In this document: piece after piece, positions 32,698-41,255 of the stretch
Position numbering within the stretch: position 1 is the first letter of the stretch
How the letters are laid out: every line of letters starts with the position of its first letter
Origin: Mediterraneibacter butyricigenes
Lineage (GTDB): Bacteria; Bacillota; Clostridia; Lachnospirales; Lachnospiraceae
Direction of reading: 5' to 3'
Length of the DNA: 64,000 nucleotides
Assembly: GCF_003574295.1 (NCBI RefSeq)
Contig: NZ_BHGK01000001.1
Span: 744,001-808,000 of the forward strand
Notes under the pieces: generated by a model
The model's database searches: none
What the model was told of the DNA's origin: nothing
What the model saw: only the letters and a program-made list of their open reading frames with translations
Program-made: the position numbers and the translations under genes

Positions 32698-33576
32698 TTA
32701 ATACCTCTTTTTTTCTTTCATTTCCTGATAGAGTTCTGTATAATTCTGATACCGCATCTTCGGGATCTTTCCTTCTTCCACCGCCTGCTTTACTGCGCAG
32801 TCCGGCTCGTGTACATGGTCACAGCCGTTAAAACGACATTTCCCCTCATATGGAGCAAACTCCCGAAAGCAGTATTTCAGTTCTTCTTTTTCCATATCAT
32901 TGACATAGAGGGAACTGAATCCCGGCGTGTCCATGATAAAGGAATCTTCGTCAATCGGCAAAAGTTCCGCATGTCTTGTGGTATGCTTTCCACGATCGAT
33001 CTTCCGGCTGATGGAACCGGTCTCCATCTCAGCCTCCGGAGACAACAAATTGATCAAAGAAGATTTTCCCACTCCGGAAGGTCCGGCAATCACAGTCGTC
33101 TTTCCTTTCAGTGCCTTCCGGATCGGATCGATATTTTCTTCTTTTCTGGCGCTTGCAAAGATCACCGGGTAACCGCAGGTCTGATAAATTTCCAGAAGTT
33201 CCTGCATCTCTTCGTCTTTTGCCAGATCCTGTTTGTTAAAACACAGAATCACCGGAATATCTTTACGTTCCATCATCACCAGAAACCGATCCAGTAAATG
33301 AAAATGAGGCTTTGGTTTTGTCACTGCAAACACCACCAACGCCTGATCCACATTTGCCGAAGCCGGACGAATCAATTCGTTTTTTCGAGGCAGAATCACA
33401 TCCAGATTTCCCTCTTTTGCCGCTTCATCCAGCACACTGATCTCCACCAGATCCCCTACCAGCGGTTTCTTTTTTTCTTTTCGGAAAATTCCTTTTGCCT
33501 TACATTCATAAACACCGGATCCTACCACGTAAACGTAGTAGAATCCGGCAATTCCTTTTATAATTCTTCCCTGCAT
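32698..33576 (-). CDS. rsgA: Ribosome small-subunit-dependent GTPase RsgA
   Basis: This 292-residue circularly permuted GTPase assists late 30S maturation. It has an N-terminal OB fold, then the G motifs in permuted order: FNKQDLAK (G4), ASARKEE (G5), GPSGVGKSSLINLL (G1) near residue 165, and DTPGFS (G3). A C-terminal zinc site CRFNGCDHVHEPDC lies near 248-261. It sits between prkC and rpe as in many Firmicutes. Confidence 0.96.
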   Translation of the reverse strand: MQGRIIKGIAGFYYVYVVGSGVYECKAKGIFRKEKKKPLVGDLVEISVLDEAAKEGNLDVILPRKNELIRPASANVDQALVVFAVTKPKPHFHLLDRFLVMMERKDIPVILCFNKQDLAKDEEMQELLEIYQTCGYPVIFASARKEENIDPIRKALKGKTTVIAGPSGVGKSSLINLLSPEAEMETGSISRKIDRGKHTTRHAELLPIDEDSFIMDTPGFSSLYVNDMEKEELKYCFREFAPYEGKCRFNGCDHVHEPDCAVKQAVEEGKIPKMRYQNYTELYQEMKEKKRY

Positions 33577-33646
33577 CTTGTATCCTGTCGTTTCTGTCTG
33601 CCGGTTCGCATTAAGTCCTGCTTATCAAAGTTTGTTGATTCACGCC

Positions 33647-35707
33647 TTATTCACTCTGGCTTTCTGTGTCGTCGTCTGTATCCGGTTCTTCCCTTCCGTT
33701 ACTGATTACATAACTCACGGAAGCTCCTTCTTCCATCTGGCTTCCCGGAGATGCCGACTGTGAAATTACATAACCAACCGATACGGTATTGCTGTATTCA
33801 TAGGTCACACTTCCCACATTCAGACCGGCGTTCTGAAGCGCAACTGCTGCCTCATCTCCCGTCTTTCCTGTCAGAGTCGGTACCGTAACCATCTTCGTTT
33901 GCGGGCCCTTGCTGACTACATAGTCCACACTGGTTCCCTTGGATACTTTCTTGCCTGCTTTGATTCCCTGAGAAATGATACATCCCTCAGCTACAGAATC
34001 ACTGTACTTGGAGGTTACATTTCCCACCTCCAGTCCTGCCTGTGCAAGCAAGGACTGTGCTTCAGATTCAGATTTACCGGTCAGGCTCGGGACTTCCGCT
34101 TTCTCGGCACCCATGCTGACTTTCATCGTCACGGTATCGCCTTCTTTTAACTTGCTTCCCGCTACCGGATCTGTGAAAATGACATCGCCCTCATCCACAT
34201 CGTCGCTGTATGTTGCTTCAGACTTCACTACAAATCCCGCATCTTCCAGAATCTTCTGGGCATCAGATTCAGACTTACCGGTTACATCCGGTACACTGAC
34301 TTCCTCTGCCTTCTTACCGCTGCTGATGACCAGCTCTATCTGCGAATTCTTCTTGGCTTTCTTACCACCTGCCGGGCTCTGCTGCATCACTTCGCCCTTC
34401 TCGTATTTATCAGATTCTTTTCTGGCTGTGATCTTATACCCCAGACCAGCTTTATTCAAAGCTTTAATCGCCTCATCTTCGTCTATACCTACTACATTCG
34501 GCACTTCCACTTTTTCCGATTTTGTATCAGTAATCGCGGTTCCCGGCCCAAATTTGAACACACCGGCTGCTTTTCCGATCAGGAAGATTGCAATAAATGC
34601 AATAATCACCGCCACAACGATCATCAGGATCTTCATGACTTTCGCCATTCTCGGATTTACATCCTCATCCTGCGCTCCGTCATCGTCATAGTCATCGTCA
34701 TACTCGTCGTCCTCATACTCATCGTCGTAGCCGTCGTCATCATACTCATCGTACTCGTCATCATCATAGTCATCGTCATACTCGTCATCATACGAAGAGT
34801 TTTTAATTCTTGCCAGTTCATCTTCTGTCACCATCACCGTAGCAGAAGTATCCATCGGCATCCCATCGATCCGGACAAAATCTCCTTCCGGATCTACCAG
34901 AGAACGTTTCAGATCCAGCATCAACTCCTGAGCGTTGTGATATCTGCGATCCGGACTCTTCTGGGTACATTTCAAAATAATCTGCTCTAAACTATATGGA
35001 ATATCCACCTCTTCTGACGGCGGAACGATCTCTTCCTGCAACTGTTTGATCGCAATCGAAACCGTAGAATCCCCATCAAACGGCACATGCCCTGTCACCA
35101 TCTCATACATGGTGATTCCGGCGGAATAAATATCACTCTTTGCGTCAGTCACGCCGCCTCTCGCCTGTTCCGGAGAGGTATAATGTACAGATCCCATCAC
35201 ATTGGAACTGATGGTATTGGCAGAGGTCGTTGCCCTGGCAATTCCGAAATCCGTCACCTTTACTTTTCCGTTTTTGGAAATAATGATATTCTGTGGCTTA
35301 ATATCCCTGTGGATAATATGATGGCTGTGAGCAGCCTCCATTCCAGCCGCCATCTGGATGGCAATGCTGATGGTCTCTTTGGCAGAAAGTCTGCCTTTCT
35401 TTTCTATATAATCTTTCAGAGTGATGCCTTCCACCAGTTCCATAACCATAAAATACAGTCCGCGATCCTGTCCCACGTCGTATACATTTACCACATTGGG
35501 ATCCATCAGTCCGGCTGCTGCTCTGGCCTCACTGACAAATTTGGAGACAAACACTCCATCTGTCCTGTAATCACTCTTTAATACTTTAATTGCAACGTAT
35601 CGGTTCAGCTTATGGTCCATTCCTTTATAGACATCTGCCATCCCGCCGGATCCGATCCGCTCGATAATCTCATATCGCTTTCCTAAATAAACTCCCGACT
35701 TTAACAT
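33647..35707 (-). CDS. prkC: PASTA-domain Ser/Thr protein kinase PrkC (Stk1)
   Basis: This 686-residue membrane kinase senses peptidoglycan fragments. The cytoplasmic kinase domain (about 10-270) has GSGGMADVYKG, the ATP-site lysine K41 in VAIKVL, HRDIKPQN and DFGIA. A strikingly acidic Asp/Glu/Tyr tract spans about 304-350. One membrane helix follows near 360-380 and four extracellular PASTA repeats make up most of the rest, each with a VPxxxG core. The C-terminus is again acidic (TDDDTESQSE). The gene overlaps the end of prpC by seven bases, so kinase and phosphatase are translationally coupled. Confidence 0.96.
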   Translation of the reverse strand: MLKSGVYLGKRYEIIERIGSGGMADVYKGMDHKLNRYVAIKVLKSDYRTDGVFVSKFVSEARAAAGLMDPNVVNVYDVGQDRGLYFMVMELVEGITLKDYIEKKGRLSAKETISIAIQMAAGMEAAHSHHIIHRDIKPQNIIISKNGKVKVTDFGIARATTSANTISSNVMGSVHYTSPEQARGGVTDAKSDIYSAGITMYEMVTGHVPFDGDSTVSIAIKQLQEEIVPPSEEVDIPYSLEQIILKCTQKSPDRRYHNAQELMLDLKRSLVDPEGDFVRIDGMPMDTSATVMVTEDELARIKNSSYDDEYDDDYDDDEYDEYDDDGYDDEYEDDEYDDDYDDDGAQDEDVNPRMAKVMKILMIVVAVIIAFIAIFLIGKAAGVFKFGPGTAITDTKSEKVEVPNVVGIDEDEAIKALNKAGLGYKITARKESDKYEKGEVMQQSPAGGKKAKKNSQIELVISSGKKAEEVSVPDVTGKSESDAQKILEDAGFVVKSEATYSDDVDEGDVIFTDPVAGSKLKEGDTVTMKVSMGAEKAEVPSLTGKSESEAQSLLAQAGLEVGNVTSKYSDSVAEGCIISQGIKAGKKVSKGTSVDYVVSKGPQTKMVTVPTLTGKTGDEAAVALQNAGLNVGSVTYEYSNTVSVGYVISQSASPGSQMEEGASVSYVISNGREEPDTDDDTESQSE

Positions 35708-36444
35708 ATACTCACCTCACCCAAACCCGGTACGATCAGTACAAGACCGATATTATCCGTACCGCCGTTTTCCTTTGCTGTCTCTACCAGCATCTCCGCG
35801 GCTTCCACAACATCTCTTGCTCCCTGTACAATATGGAAGAGTTCCTCGTCTTCCACCATGTTGCTCAAGCCATCGGTACACATCAAAATGATATCCCCTT
35901 TTTTTAACCGATGTTCATAAAAATCTACTTCTACTTCTTCTTTGGCTCCAATTGCCCTGGTGATGATATTTTTATCCGGGTGATGTTTCGCCTCTTCCGG
36001 CTTGATTCCTCCCAGTCTCACCATCTCTTCTACCAGAGAATGGTCTTTGGTCAGCTGCAGAATTCCCTGGTTAATCAGATACAGTCTGCTGTCCCCTACA
36101 TTTGCAAAATACATCATCTGGTTGATAATGGTTGCAACCACGATGGTGGTTCCCATTCCTTTTAGATGCTCATCTGTTCCGGCTTCCCGGATCAGCTCAT
36201 GATTAGCGACCTTGACTGCCTGGATCAGCGCACGCTCCACGTCTTCTTCGTCCGTGCGTTTCAGTTCTCTCTCCAGCACTTCCACCGTATATTTCGAAGC
36301 ATAATCTCCGGCACGGTGTCCGCCCATTCCATCCGCGACCACAAACAGATTCGGCAGATGTCCAACCGGTTTGTCACTGGTATATACGTAATCCTGATTC
36401 ACTTTTCTTACGACACCAACATCTGTCAATGAATAACTTTTCAT
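35701..36444 (-). CDS. prpC: PP2C-family Ser/Thr phosphatase PrpC (Stp)
   Basis: This 247-residue metal-dependent phosphatase reverses PrkC phosphorylation. The PP2C motifs are present in order: VADGMGGHRAGDYAS near residue 37, VGDSRLYLI near 115, CTDGLSN near 190 and GGTDNIGLVL near 230, which carry the aspartates that bind the two Mn2+ ions. It is nine bases from rlmN and overlaps prkC. Confidence 0.97.
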   Translation of the reverse strand: MKSYSLTDVGVVRKVNQDYVYTSDKPVGHLPNLFVVADGMGGHRAGDYASKYTVEVLERELKRTDEEDVERALIQAVKVANHELIREAGTDEHLKGMGTTIVVATIINQMMYFANVGDSRLYLINQGILQLTKDHSLVEEMVRLGGIKPEEAKHHPDKNIITRAIGAKEEVEVDFYEHRLKKGDIILMCTDGLSNMVEDEELFHIVQGARDVVEAAEMLVETAKENGGTDNIGLVLIVPGLGEVSIC

Positions 36445-36453
36445 GTAGTTTCC

Positions 36454-37494
36454 TTATCCTTCCTCTGCTTGCGCAAATCGTCTTCGAAGTTGTCCACAGG
36501 CCCCATCGATATCAGAGCCCATTTCCCTTCTTATAGTAACATTTATTCCGCGTTTTTCAAGTTTATTTTGAAATTTCTGTGCATTTTCCCGCGTAGGACG
36601 CTGATAGTCTCTCTCCTTGATCGGGTTGACCGGAATCAGATTCAGATGGCAGTTCCTTCCATGTAAAAGATCAGAAAGTTCCTGTGCATCCTGATCCGTA
36701 TCATTCACACCATGCACCAAACTGTACTCATAGGTCATTCTTCTGCCCGTTTTTTCAAAATACGTGTCACAGGCTTTTAAAACCTCGGATAATTCATACT
36801 TATTCGCGACCGGCATCAGTTGTTTTCTCTTCTCCTGTGTGGATCCATGCAGAGATAGCGCCAGTGTAATCTGCATATTTTCCTCGGCAAGGCTTAAGAT
36901 CTTCGGCACAATTCCACAGGTTGATACGGTCACATTTCTCTGACTGATATGTAAGCCATGTTCATCCGTCAGCAAATGGATAAATTTCAGCAGATTATCA
37001 TAATTATCCAACGGTTCCCCCGTTCCCATCACGACCACATTAGAAACCCGTTCTCCGATGATCTTCTCGATTCGATAGATCTGCCCCAACATCTCAGCAG
37101 GTACTAAATTTCTCTCCAGTCCATCCAGTGTAGACGCACAGAATCTGCATCCCATCCGACAACCAACCTGAGAAGAAATGCACACAGAATTTCCATGTTT
37201 ATATCGCATCAGCACGCTTTCCACTACGTTTCCATCTTCCAGACAGAACAAAAATTTGTTGGTTCCGTCTTTTTTTGAAATCTGTCTGGCAATCATTTCC
37301 ACTTTCGGGATCCGGAAACTTTGTTCCAGCTTTTCCCGAAGTACCTTGGAGAGATTGGTCATCTCCGAAAAATCTTCGGCGCCTTTTTTATGAATCCATT
37401 CATAGATCTGACTGGCACGAAATTTCTTTTCTCCTGCCTCCAGCAATTCTTTTTGAAGTTCTTCCCAGTTTAACGAAGCGATATCTTTCTTCAT
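36454..37494 (-). CDS. rlmN: 23S rRNA (adenine2503-C2)-methyltransferase RlmN
   Basis: This 346-residue radical SAM enzyme methylates A2503 of 23S rRNA and A37 of some tRNAs. The radical SAM cluster motif CRMGCRFCAS (CxxxCxxC) is at about residues 111-120. MGTGEPLDNYDN and the catalytic C-terminal cysteine region (DGACGQLRRRF) are present. The AEMLGQI stretch and the absence of resistance-type changes that I can see favour housekeeping RlmN over Cfr. It lies in the run between rsmB and prpC. Confidence 0.96.
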   Translation of the reverse strand: MKKDIASLNWEELQKELLEAGEKKFRASQIYEWIHKKGAEDFSEMTNLSKVLREKLEQSFRIPKVEMIARQISKKDGTNKFLFCLEDGNVVESVLMRYKHGNSVCISSQVGCRMGCRFCASTLDGLERNLVPAEMLGQIYRIEKIIGERVSNVVVMGTGEPLDNYDNLLKFIHLLTDEHGLHISQRNVTVSTCGIVPKILSLAEENMQITLALSLHGSTQEKRKQLMPVANKYELSEVLKACDTYFEKTGRRMTYEYSLVHGVNDTDQDAQELSDLLHGRNCHLNLIPVNPIKERDYQRPTRENAQKFQNKLEKRGINVTIRREMGSDIDGACGQLRRRFAQAEEG

Positions 37495-37596
37495 GCTATC
37501 CCGCTTTTCCCCTTGTTCTTATTTCTGTTACTGTCTTGCTTTTTCTTTTTACTTTCATTTTCATTCAGTTCTGCTTTTCAACTCTGATCCCGAGCT

Positions 37597-39057
37597 TTAT
37601 CTTTTTTTCTTTCGAAATTTTGCCAGGAAAAATCCATCACACGCATGCACTCCCGGAAGAAGCTGTATCATTCCGGCCGGCGGCGCTGCTGTGTCTTTTG
37701 TCTCCGGCAGCTGACCATTCTCCGACCGTGATTTCTGTGCATCTGTATCTTCCGGATCTTTCGCATCACAGCCACTCAGTGTCTGTGCATCCGCTCTCAA
37801 GACTTCCGGCAGATAAGGCCGGATCTCTTCCAGTTCAAATTCCGGAAATTCTTTTAAGAACCATTTTACATTTTCTTCATTTTCCGCCCGGTGAATCGTA
37901 CAGGTACTGTACATCAGAGTCCCACCCGGTGCCACATAATTCTTTACCACAGAGAGCATCTGCCTCTGTAATTCTGCAAGCTGAAGGGCATCTTCTTTCG
38001 TCATCCGGTATTTCAGATCCGGCTTTCTGCCCATAACACCCAGCCCGGAACAGGGAAGATCCGCGATCACCAGATCCGCCTGTTCTTTCCAGTCCGGATC
38101 TTCACACTGTGCATCTGCCACCTTGACCGTCAGATTTTCTGCCTTGCACCGCTTTACATTTTCCCGGATCAGTTCTGCTTTCGCTTCGGTCAGATCTCTG
38201 GCTTCCACAGAACCGGTTCCGTCCAGCAGCTGTGCAATATGGATGGATTTGCCGCCGGGTGCCGCACAGACATCCAGTACCTTCGCTCCTTTGGCCGGAT
38301 CCGCCACTTCCCCAACCAGCATGGAACTTACATCCTGCACCTGGAAGGCTCCATCCCTGAAACTTTCCAGCGCACTTAAATGATCCAGATCCGACAGGAT
38401 CAAGGCTTCTTTCAGATAAGGATGCACACTGACCGTAACTCCTTCTTTTTCCAGGCGTTTTTTCAGTGCTTCCGGCGTCCCCTGCATAGGATTGCAACGC
38501 ACGGTCAGCGGCCGTTTCTCCTGTAATCCTTGCAGGATCTGTTCTACCACTTCAAAAGAATAGGCATCCAGCCACAGCTTTACGATCCACTCCGGCATCG
38601 AATAACGAACCGAAAGATAACGAAGCGGCTCCTCTTTTCCCGGATATTTTACCTGATCCAGCGATCTTGCCACATTTCGAAGGACTCCGTTTACAAAACC
38701 TTTCAATCCGGAAAATCCTTTTTTCACCGCCAGTTTCACTGCTTCATTGCAGACAGCATGTACCGGCACGCTGTCCATATATTTCAACTGATAGACCGAC
38801 ATCCGCAAAATACAGCGGATTACCGGTTTCATCTTTCTTGTCTTCGTCTTTGAAAACTGATCCAGAATATAGTCCAGCTCAATCTGATGTTCCAGCGTTC
38901 CCTCCACCACTCTTGTGATGAAGGCTCTTTCCCGCTTCTCCAGATACTGATACTTGTTCAGCACCTCTCCCAGGATCACATGGCTGTAGACTCCGTTTTC
39001 TGTAATTTCGTATAAAGTAGCGAACGCAATCTCACGTTCGCTGATGGTTTTAGTCAT
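37597..39057 (-). CDS. rsmB: 16S rRNA (cytosine967-C5)-methyltransferase RsmB
   Basis: This 486-residue protein has an N-terminal NusB-like RNA-binding domain (about 1-140) and a SAM methyltransferase domain with DVCAAPGGKSIH near residue 263, the catalytic cysteine in DLPCSGLG near 330 and YSTCTIHRAENE near 385. Near residues 425-465 there is a polar low-complexity insertion (SGCDAKDPEDTDAQKSR and following) just before the last conserved block LLPGVHACDGFFLAKF. Many homologues lack such an insertion. It overlaps the metallopeptidase gene by eight bases. Confidence 0.95.
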   Translation of the reverse strand: MTKTISEREIAFATLYEITENGVYSHVILGEVLNKYQYLEKRERAFITRVVEGTLEHQIELDYILDQFSKTKTRKMKPVIRCILRMSVYQLKYMDSVPVHAVCNEAVKLAVKKGFSGLKGFVNGVLRNVARSLDQVKYPGKEEPLRYLSVRYSMPEWIVKLWLDAYSFEVVEQILQGLQEKRPLTVRCNPMQGTPEALKKRLEKEGVTVSVHPYLKEALILSDLDHLSALESFRDGAFQVQDVSSMLVGEVADPAKGAKVLDVCAAPGGKSIHIAQLLDGTGSVEARDLTEAKAELIRENVKRCKAENLTVKVADAQCEDPDWKEQADLVIADLPCSGLGVMGRKPDLKYRMTKEDALQLAELQRQMLSVVKNYVAPGGTLMYSTCTIHRAENEENVKWFLKEFPEFELEEIRPYLPEVLRADAQTLSGCDAKDPEDTDAQKSRSENGQLPETKDTAAPPAGMIQLLPGVHACDGFFLAKFRKKKR

Positions 39058-39748
39058 TCCTTCTTCCTCCGATGATCAGAAGCCGCAGTAACTGCAGGAT
39101 TCCTGCTGCCGCACCGGCTACATAGGTCAGTGCTGCTGCACTTAAGACTTTTCTGGTGCCTCTCAGTTCATCCGGCCCCAACATTCCGGTTTCTCCCAGA
39201 ATCCTCACTGCTCTTCTGGATGCATTAAATTCTACCGGCAATGTCACAATCTGGAAAAGAACGGCAAAAGAAAACGCCAGAATCCCCAGATTAATGAACA
39301 ACATGGATGCATTGCTCCTGATCAGCAGTCCCATAAGGATCAGCGGCCAGGAGATGGTGGATCCGAAATTTGCCACCGGAACCAGTGCACCACGGATAGA
39401 CAATGGCGCGTACCCTTTGGCATGCTGGATCGCATGTCCGCACTCATGGGCTGCCACGCCGATGGCTGCCACCGAATTGGAATTGTAGACACTGTCCGAA
39501 AGACTTAACACCTTGTTCCTCGGATCATAATGATCCGTCAGGTTGCCGTAAATATGTTGCACCTGTACGTCATAGATCCCACTGTTTCTTAAAATGCGTT
39601 CCGCCGCTTCTCTTCCGGTCATCCCGCTCATGCTGCGGACATTGGAATACCTTGCGAAACTGCTTTTCACCTTTGCCGAAGCCATCAGGCTTAACAGCGC
39701 TCCGATCACAACCAGTAAATATGTTCCATCGTAATAATAGTAAAACAT
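39050..39748 (-). CDS. Membrane zinc metallopeptidase, YugP family
   Basis: This 232-residue protein has an N-terminal membrane segment, the zinc-binding motif AAHECGHAIQH (HExxH) near residues 96-106, and three further hydrophobic segments. It belongs to the YugP-type neutral zinc metallopeptidases (family DUF2265). The substrate is unknown; membrane protein quality control is a reasonable guess. It lies between fmt and rsmB, a linkage I recall from other Lachnospiraceae. Confidence 0.9.
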   Translation of the reverse strand: MFYYYYDGTYLLVVIGALLSLMASAKVKSSFARYSNVRSMSGMTGREAAERILRNSGIYDVQVQHIYGNLTDHYDPRNKVLSLSDSVYNSNSVAAIGVAAHECGHAIQHAKGYAPLSIRGALVPVANFGSTISWPLILMGLLIRSNASMLFINLGILAFSFAVLFQIVTLPVEFNASRRAVRILGETGMLGPDELRGTRKVLSAAALTYVAGAAAGILQLLRLLIIGGRRND

Positions 39749-39765
39749 GTCAGAAACCTCCTTAT

Positions 39766-40695
39766 TTATTTTAACAGGGTTCCCCTCTCCATCTCATATC
39801 CTCTTAAAAATGCAGCCGTTTCCATCCGCTTTTTCCCCGGGAGCTGCAGCATTTTCACTCTGAGCTGACCTTTTCCGGTCTGTACCAGAAAATCCTCTTT
39901 TTCCACACAGGTTACCGTTCCCGGCTGCTCTTTTGTATCCGCTTCACAGACTTCTGCCTGCCAGATTTTCATCACTTTTTCTTTCCAGTGTGTATAAGCA
40001 CTGGGCCAGGAATTCATTCCACGAACCAATCGTTCGACCTCCACAGCCGGACGACTCCAGTCAATCTCTCCCATCTCTTTTGTCAGCATTTTTGCATAAT
40101 GGGTGGTTGTCTCGCCCTGATGCTCAAACACGGCCGTTCCATCTTCCAGGGCTTCCAACGTCTCCACACAGAGGGCTGCGCCTGCTGCCGCCAGCTTGTC
40201 ATGCAAGGATTCTCCGGTCTCATCCGGCAGGATCGGGATCTCTTCTTTCAGGATCATATCCCCGGTATCCAGTCCCTCGTCCATCTGCATGGTGGTGACT
40301 CCGGTTACTTCCTCTCCGTCCAGGATTGCCCACTGGATCGGTGCCGCTCCCCGGTATTTCGGAAGCAGGGATGCATGGACATTGATACAGCCGTATGGCG
40401 TCAGCTCCAGAATCTCTTTCGGAAGGATCTGACCAAACGCAACCACGACCATCACATCTGCCTGATATTTTCTCAGAACTTCCACACATTCCGGTTCCCG
40501 GATCTTTTTCGGCTGATACACCGGGATATCATGCTTTACAGCCGCCTCTTTTACCGGAGTAAACTGCATTTCTTTTCCGCGTCCCTTCGGTTTGTCCGGC
40601 TGTGTTACCACCAGACACACTTCATGTTCTGCCTCGATCAGTGCTTCCAGAGTTCCTACGGAAAAATCCGGAGTTCCCATAAATATTACTCTCAT
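39766..40695 (-). CDS. fmt: Methionyl-tRNA formyltransferase
   Basis: This 309-residue enzyme formylates initiator Met-tRNA using 10-formyltetrahydrofolate. It starts MRVIFMGTPDFSVGTLEAL and carries the catalytic region CINVHASLLPKYRGAAPIQW near residues 105-125, plus a C-terminal OB-like domain. The ATG at 40695 is preferred to one eight codons upstream because the latter lies inside def. One base separates the def stop from this ATG. Confidence 0.96.
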   Translation of the reverse strand: MRVIFMGTPDFSVGTLEALIEAEHEVCLVVTQPDKPKGRGKEMQFTPVKEAAVKHDIPVYQPKKIREPECVEVLRKYQADVMVVVAFGQILPKEILELTPYGCINVHASLLPKYRGAAPIQWAILDGEEVTGVTTMQMDEGLDTGDMILKEEIPILPDETGESLHDKLAAAGAALCVETLEALEDGTAVFEHQGETTTHYAKMLTKEMGEIDWSRPAVEVERLVRGMNSWPSAYTHWKEKVMKIWQAEVCEADTKEQPGTVTCVEKEDFLVQTGKGQLRVKMLQLPGKKRMETAAFLRGYEMERGTLLK

Positions 40696-40696
40696 G

Positions 40697-41182
40697 TTAC
40701 TCTTCTTCCTCCTCTGCATCTGCCGCAGTCACATCATGAAGCTCCCCTTCTACCAGATCTACGTATAACTTTCCGGATAAATGGTCGATCTCATGGCAGA
40801 ATGCACGGGCCAGCAGCCCTTCTCCTTCCAGGATCTGTTCTTCCATATTTTCATCCAGTGCTTTTACCTTTACATAATTCGGTCGGGTAACCACACCGCT
40901 CTTGCCCGGTACACTTAAGCATCCTTCTTCTCCGGTCTGCTCTCCTTCTGTCTCAAGAATTTCCGGATTGATCAGAAGGATCGGCCCTTCTCCGATATCG
41001 ATCACAACGATCTGTTTCAAAATACCGACCTGTGGAGCTGCCAGTCCCACACCGCCGCTTTCATACATTGTGTCAAACATATCATCGATCAGCATCTTGG
41101 TTCGCAATGTCAGCTTGCTAACCGGTTTACTTGTCTTGGTCAGAATCTCCTCTCCGATTTCCCGGATAGTTCGAATTGCCAT
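40697..41182 (-). CDS. def: Peptide deformylase
   Basis: This 161-residue metal hydrolase removes the formyl group from nascent proteins, undoing the action of the adjacent fmt. The three motifs are present: [11 protein letters not shown] near residue 43, EEGCLSVPG near 88 and the metal site [11 protein letters not shown] near 129. The tail is very acidic (AADAEEEEE). AGGAG six bases upstream supports the ATG at 41182; a longer in-frame extension would be unusual. Confidence 0.96.
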   Translation of the reverse strand: MAIRTIREIGEEILTKTSKPVSKLTLRTKMLIDDMFDTMYESGGVGLAAPQVGILKQIVVIDIGEGPILLINPEILETEGEQTGEEGCLSVPGKSGVVTRPNYVKVKALDENMEEQILEGEGLLARAFCHEIDHLSGKLYVDLVEGELHDVTAADAEEEEE

Positions 41183-41255
41183 AATTTTCTCCTCTTTTCT
41201 TCTATCTTTTCTCTCTATTGTTCTACTTGCTGTTCCTGCATCTTCTCCAGAATTT

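Noticed and set aside
36454-37494. Cfr-type resistance methyltransferase
   Set aside because: The gene sits in the conserved prpC-rlmN-rsmB housekeeping run and has the RlmN length and motifs.
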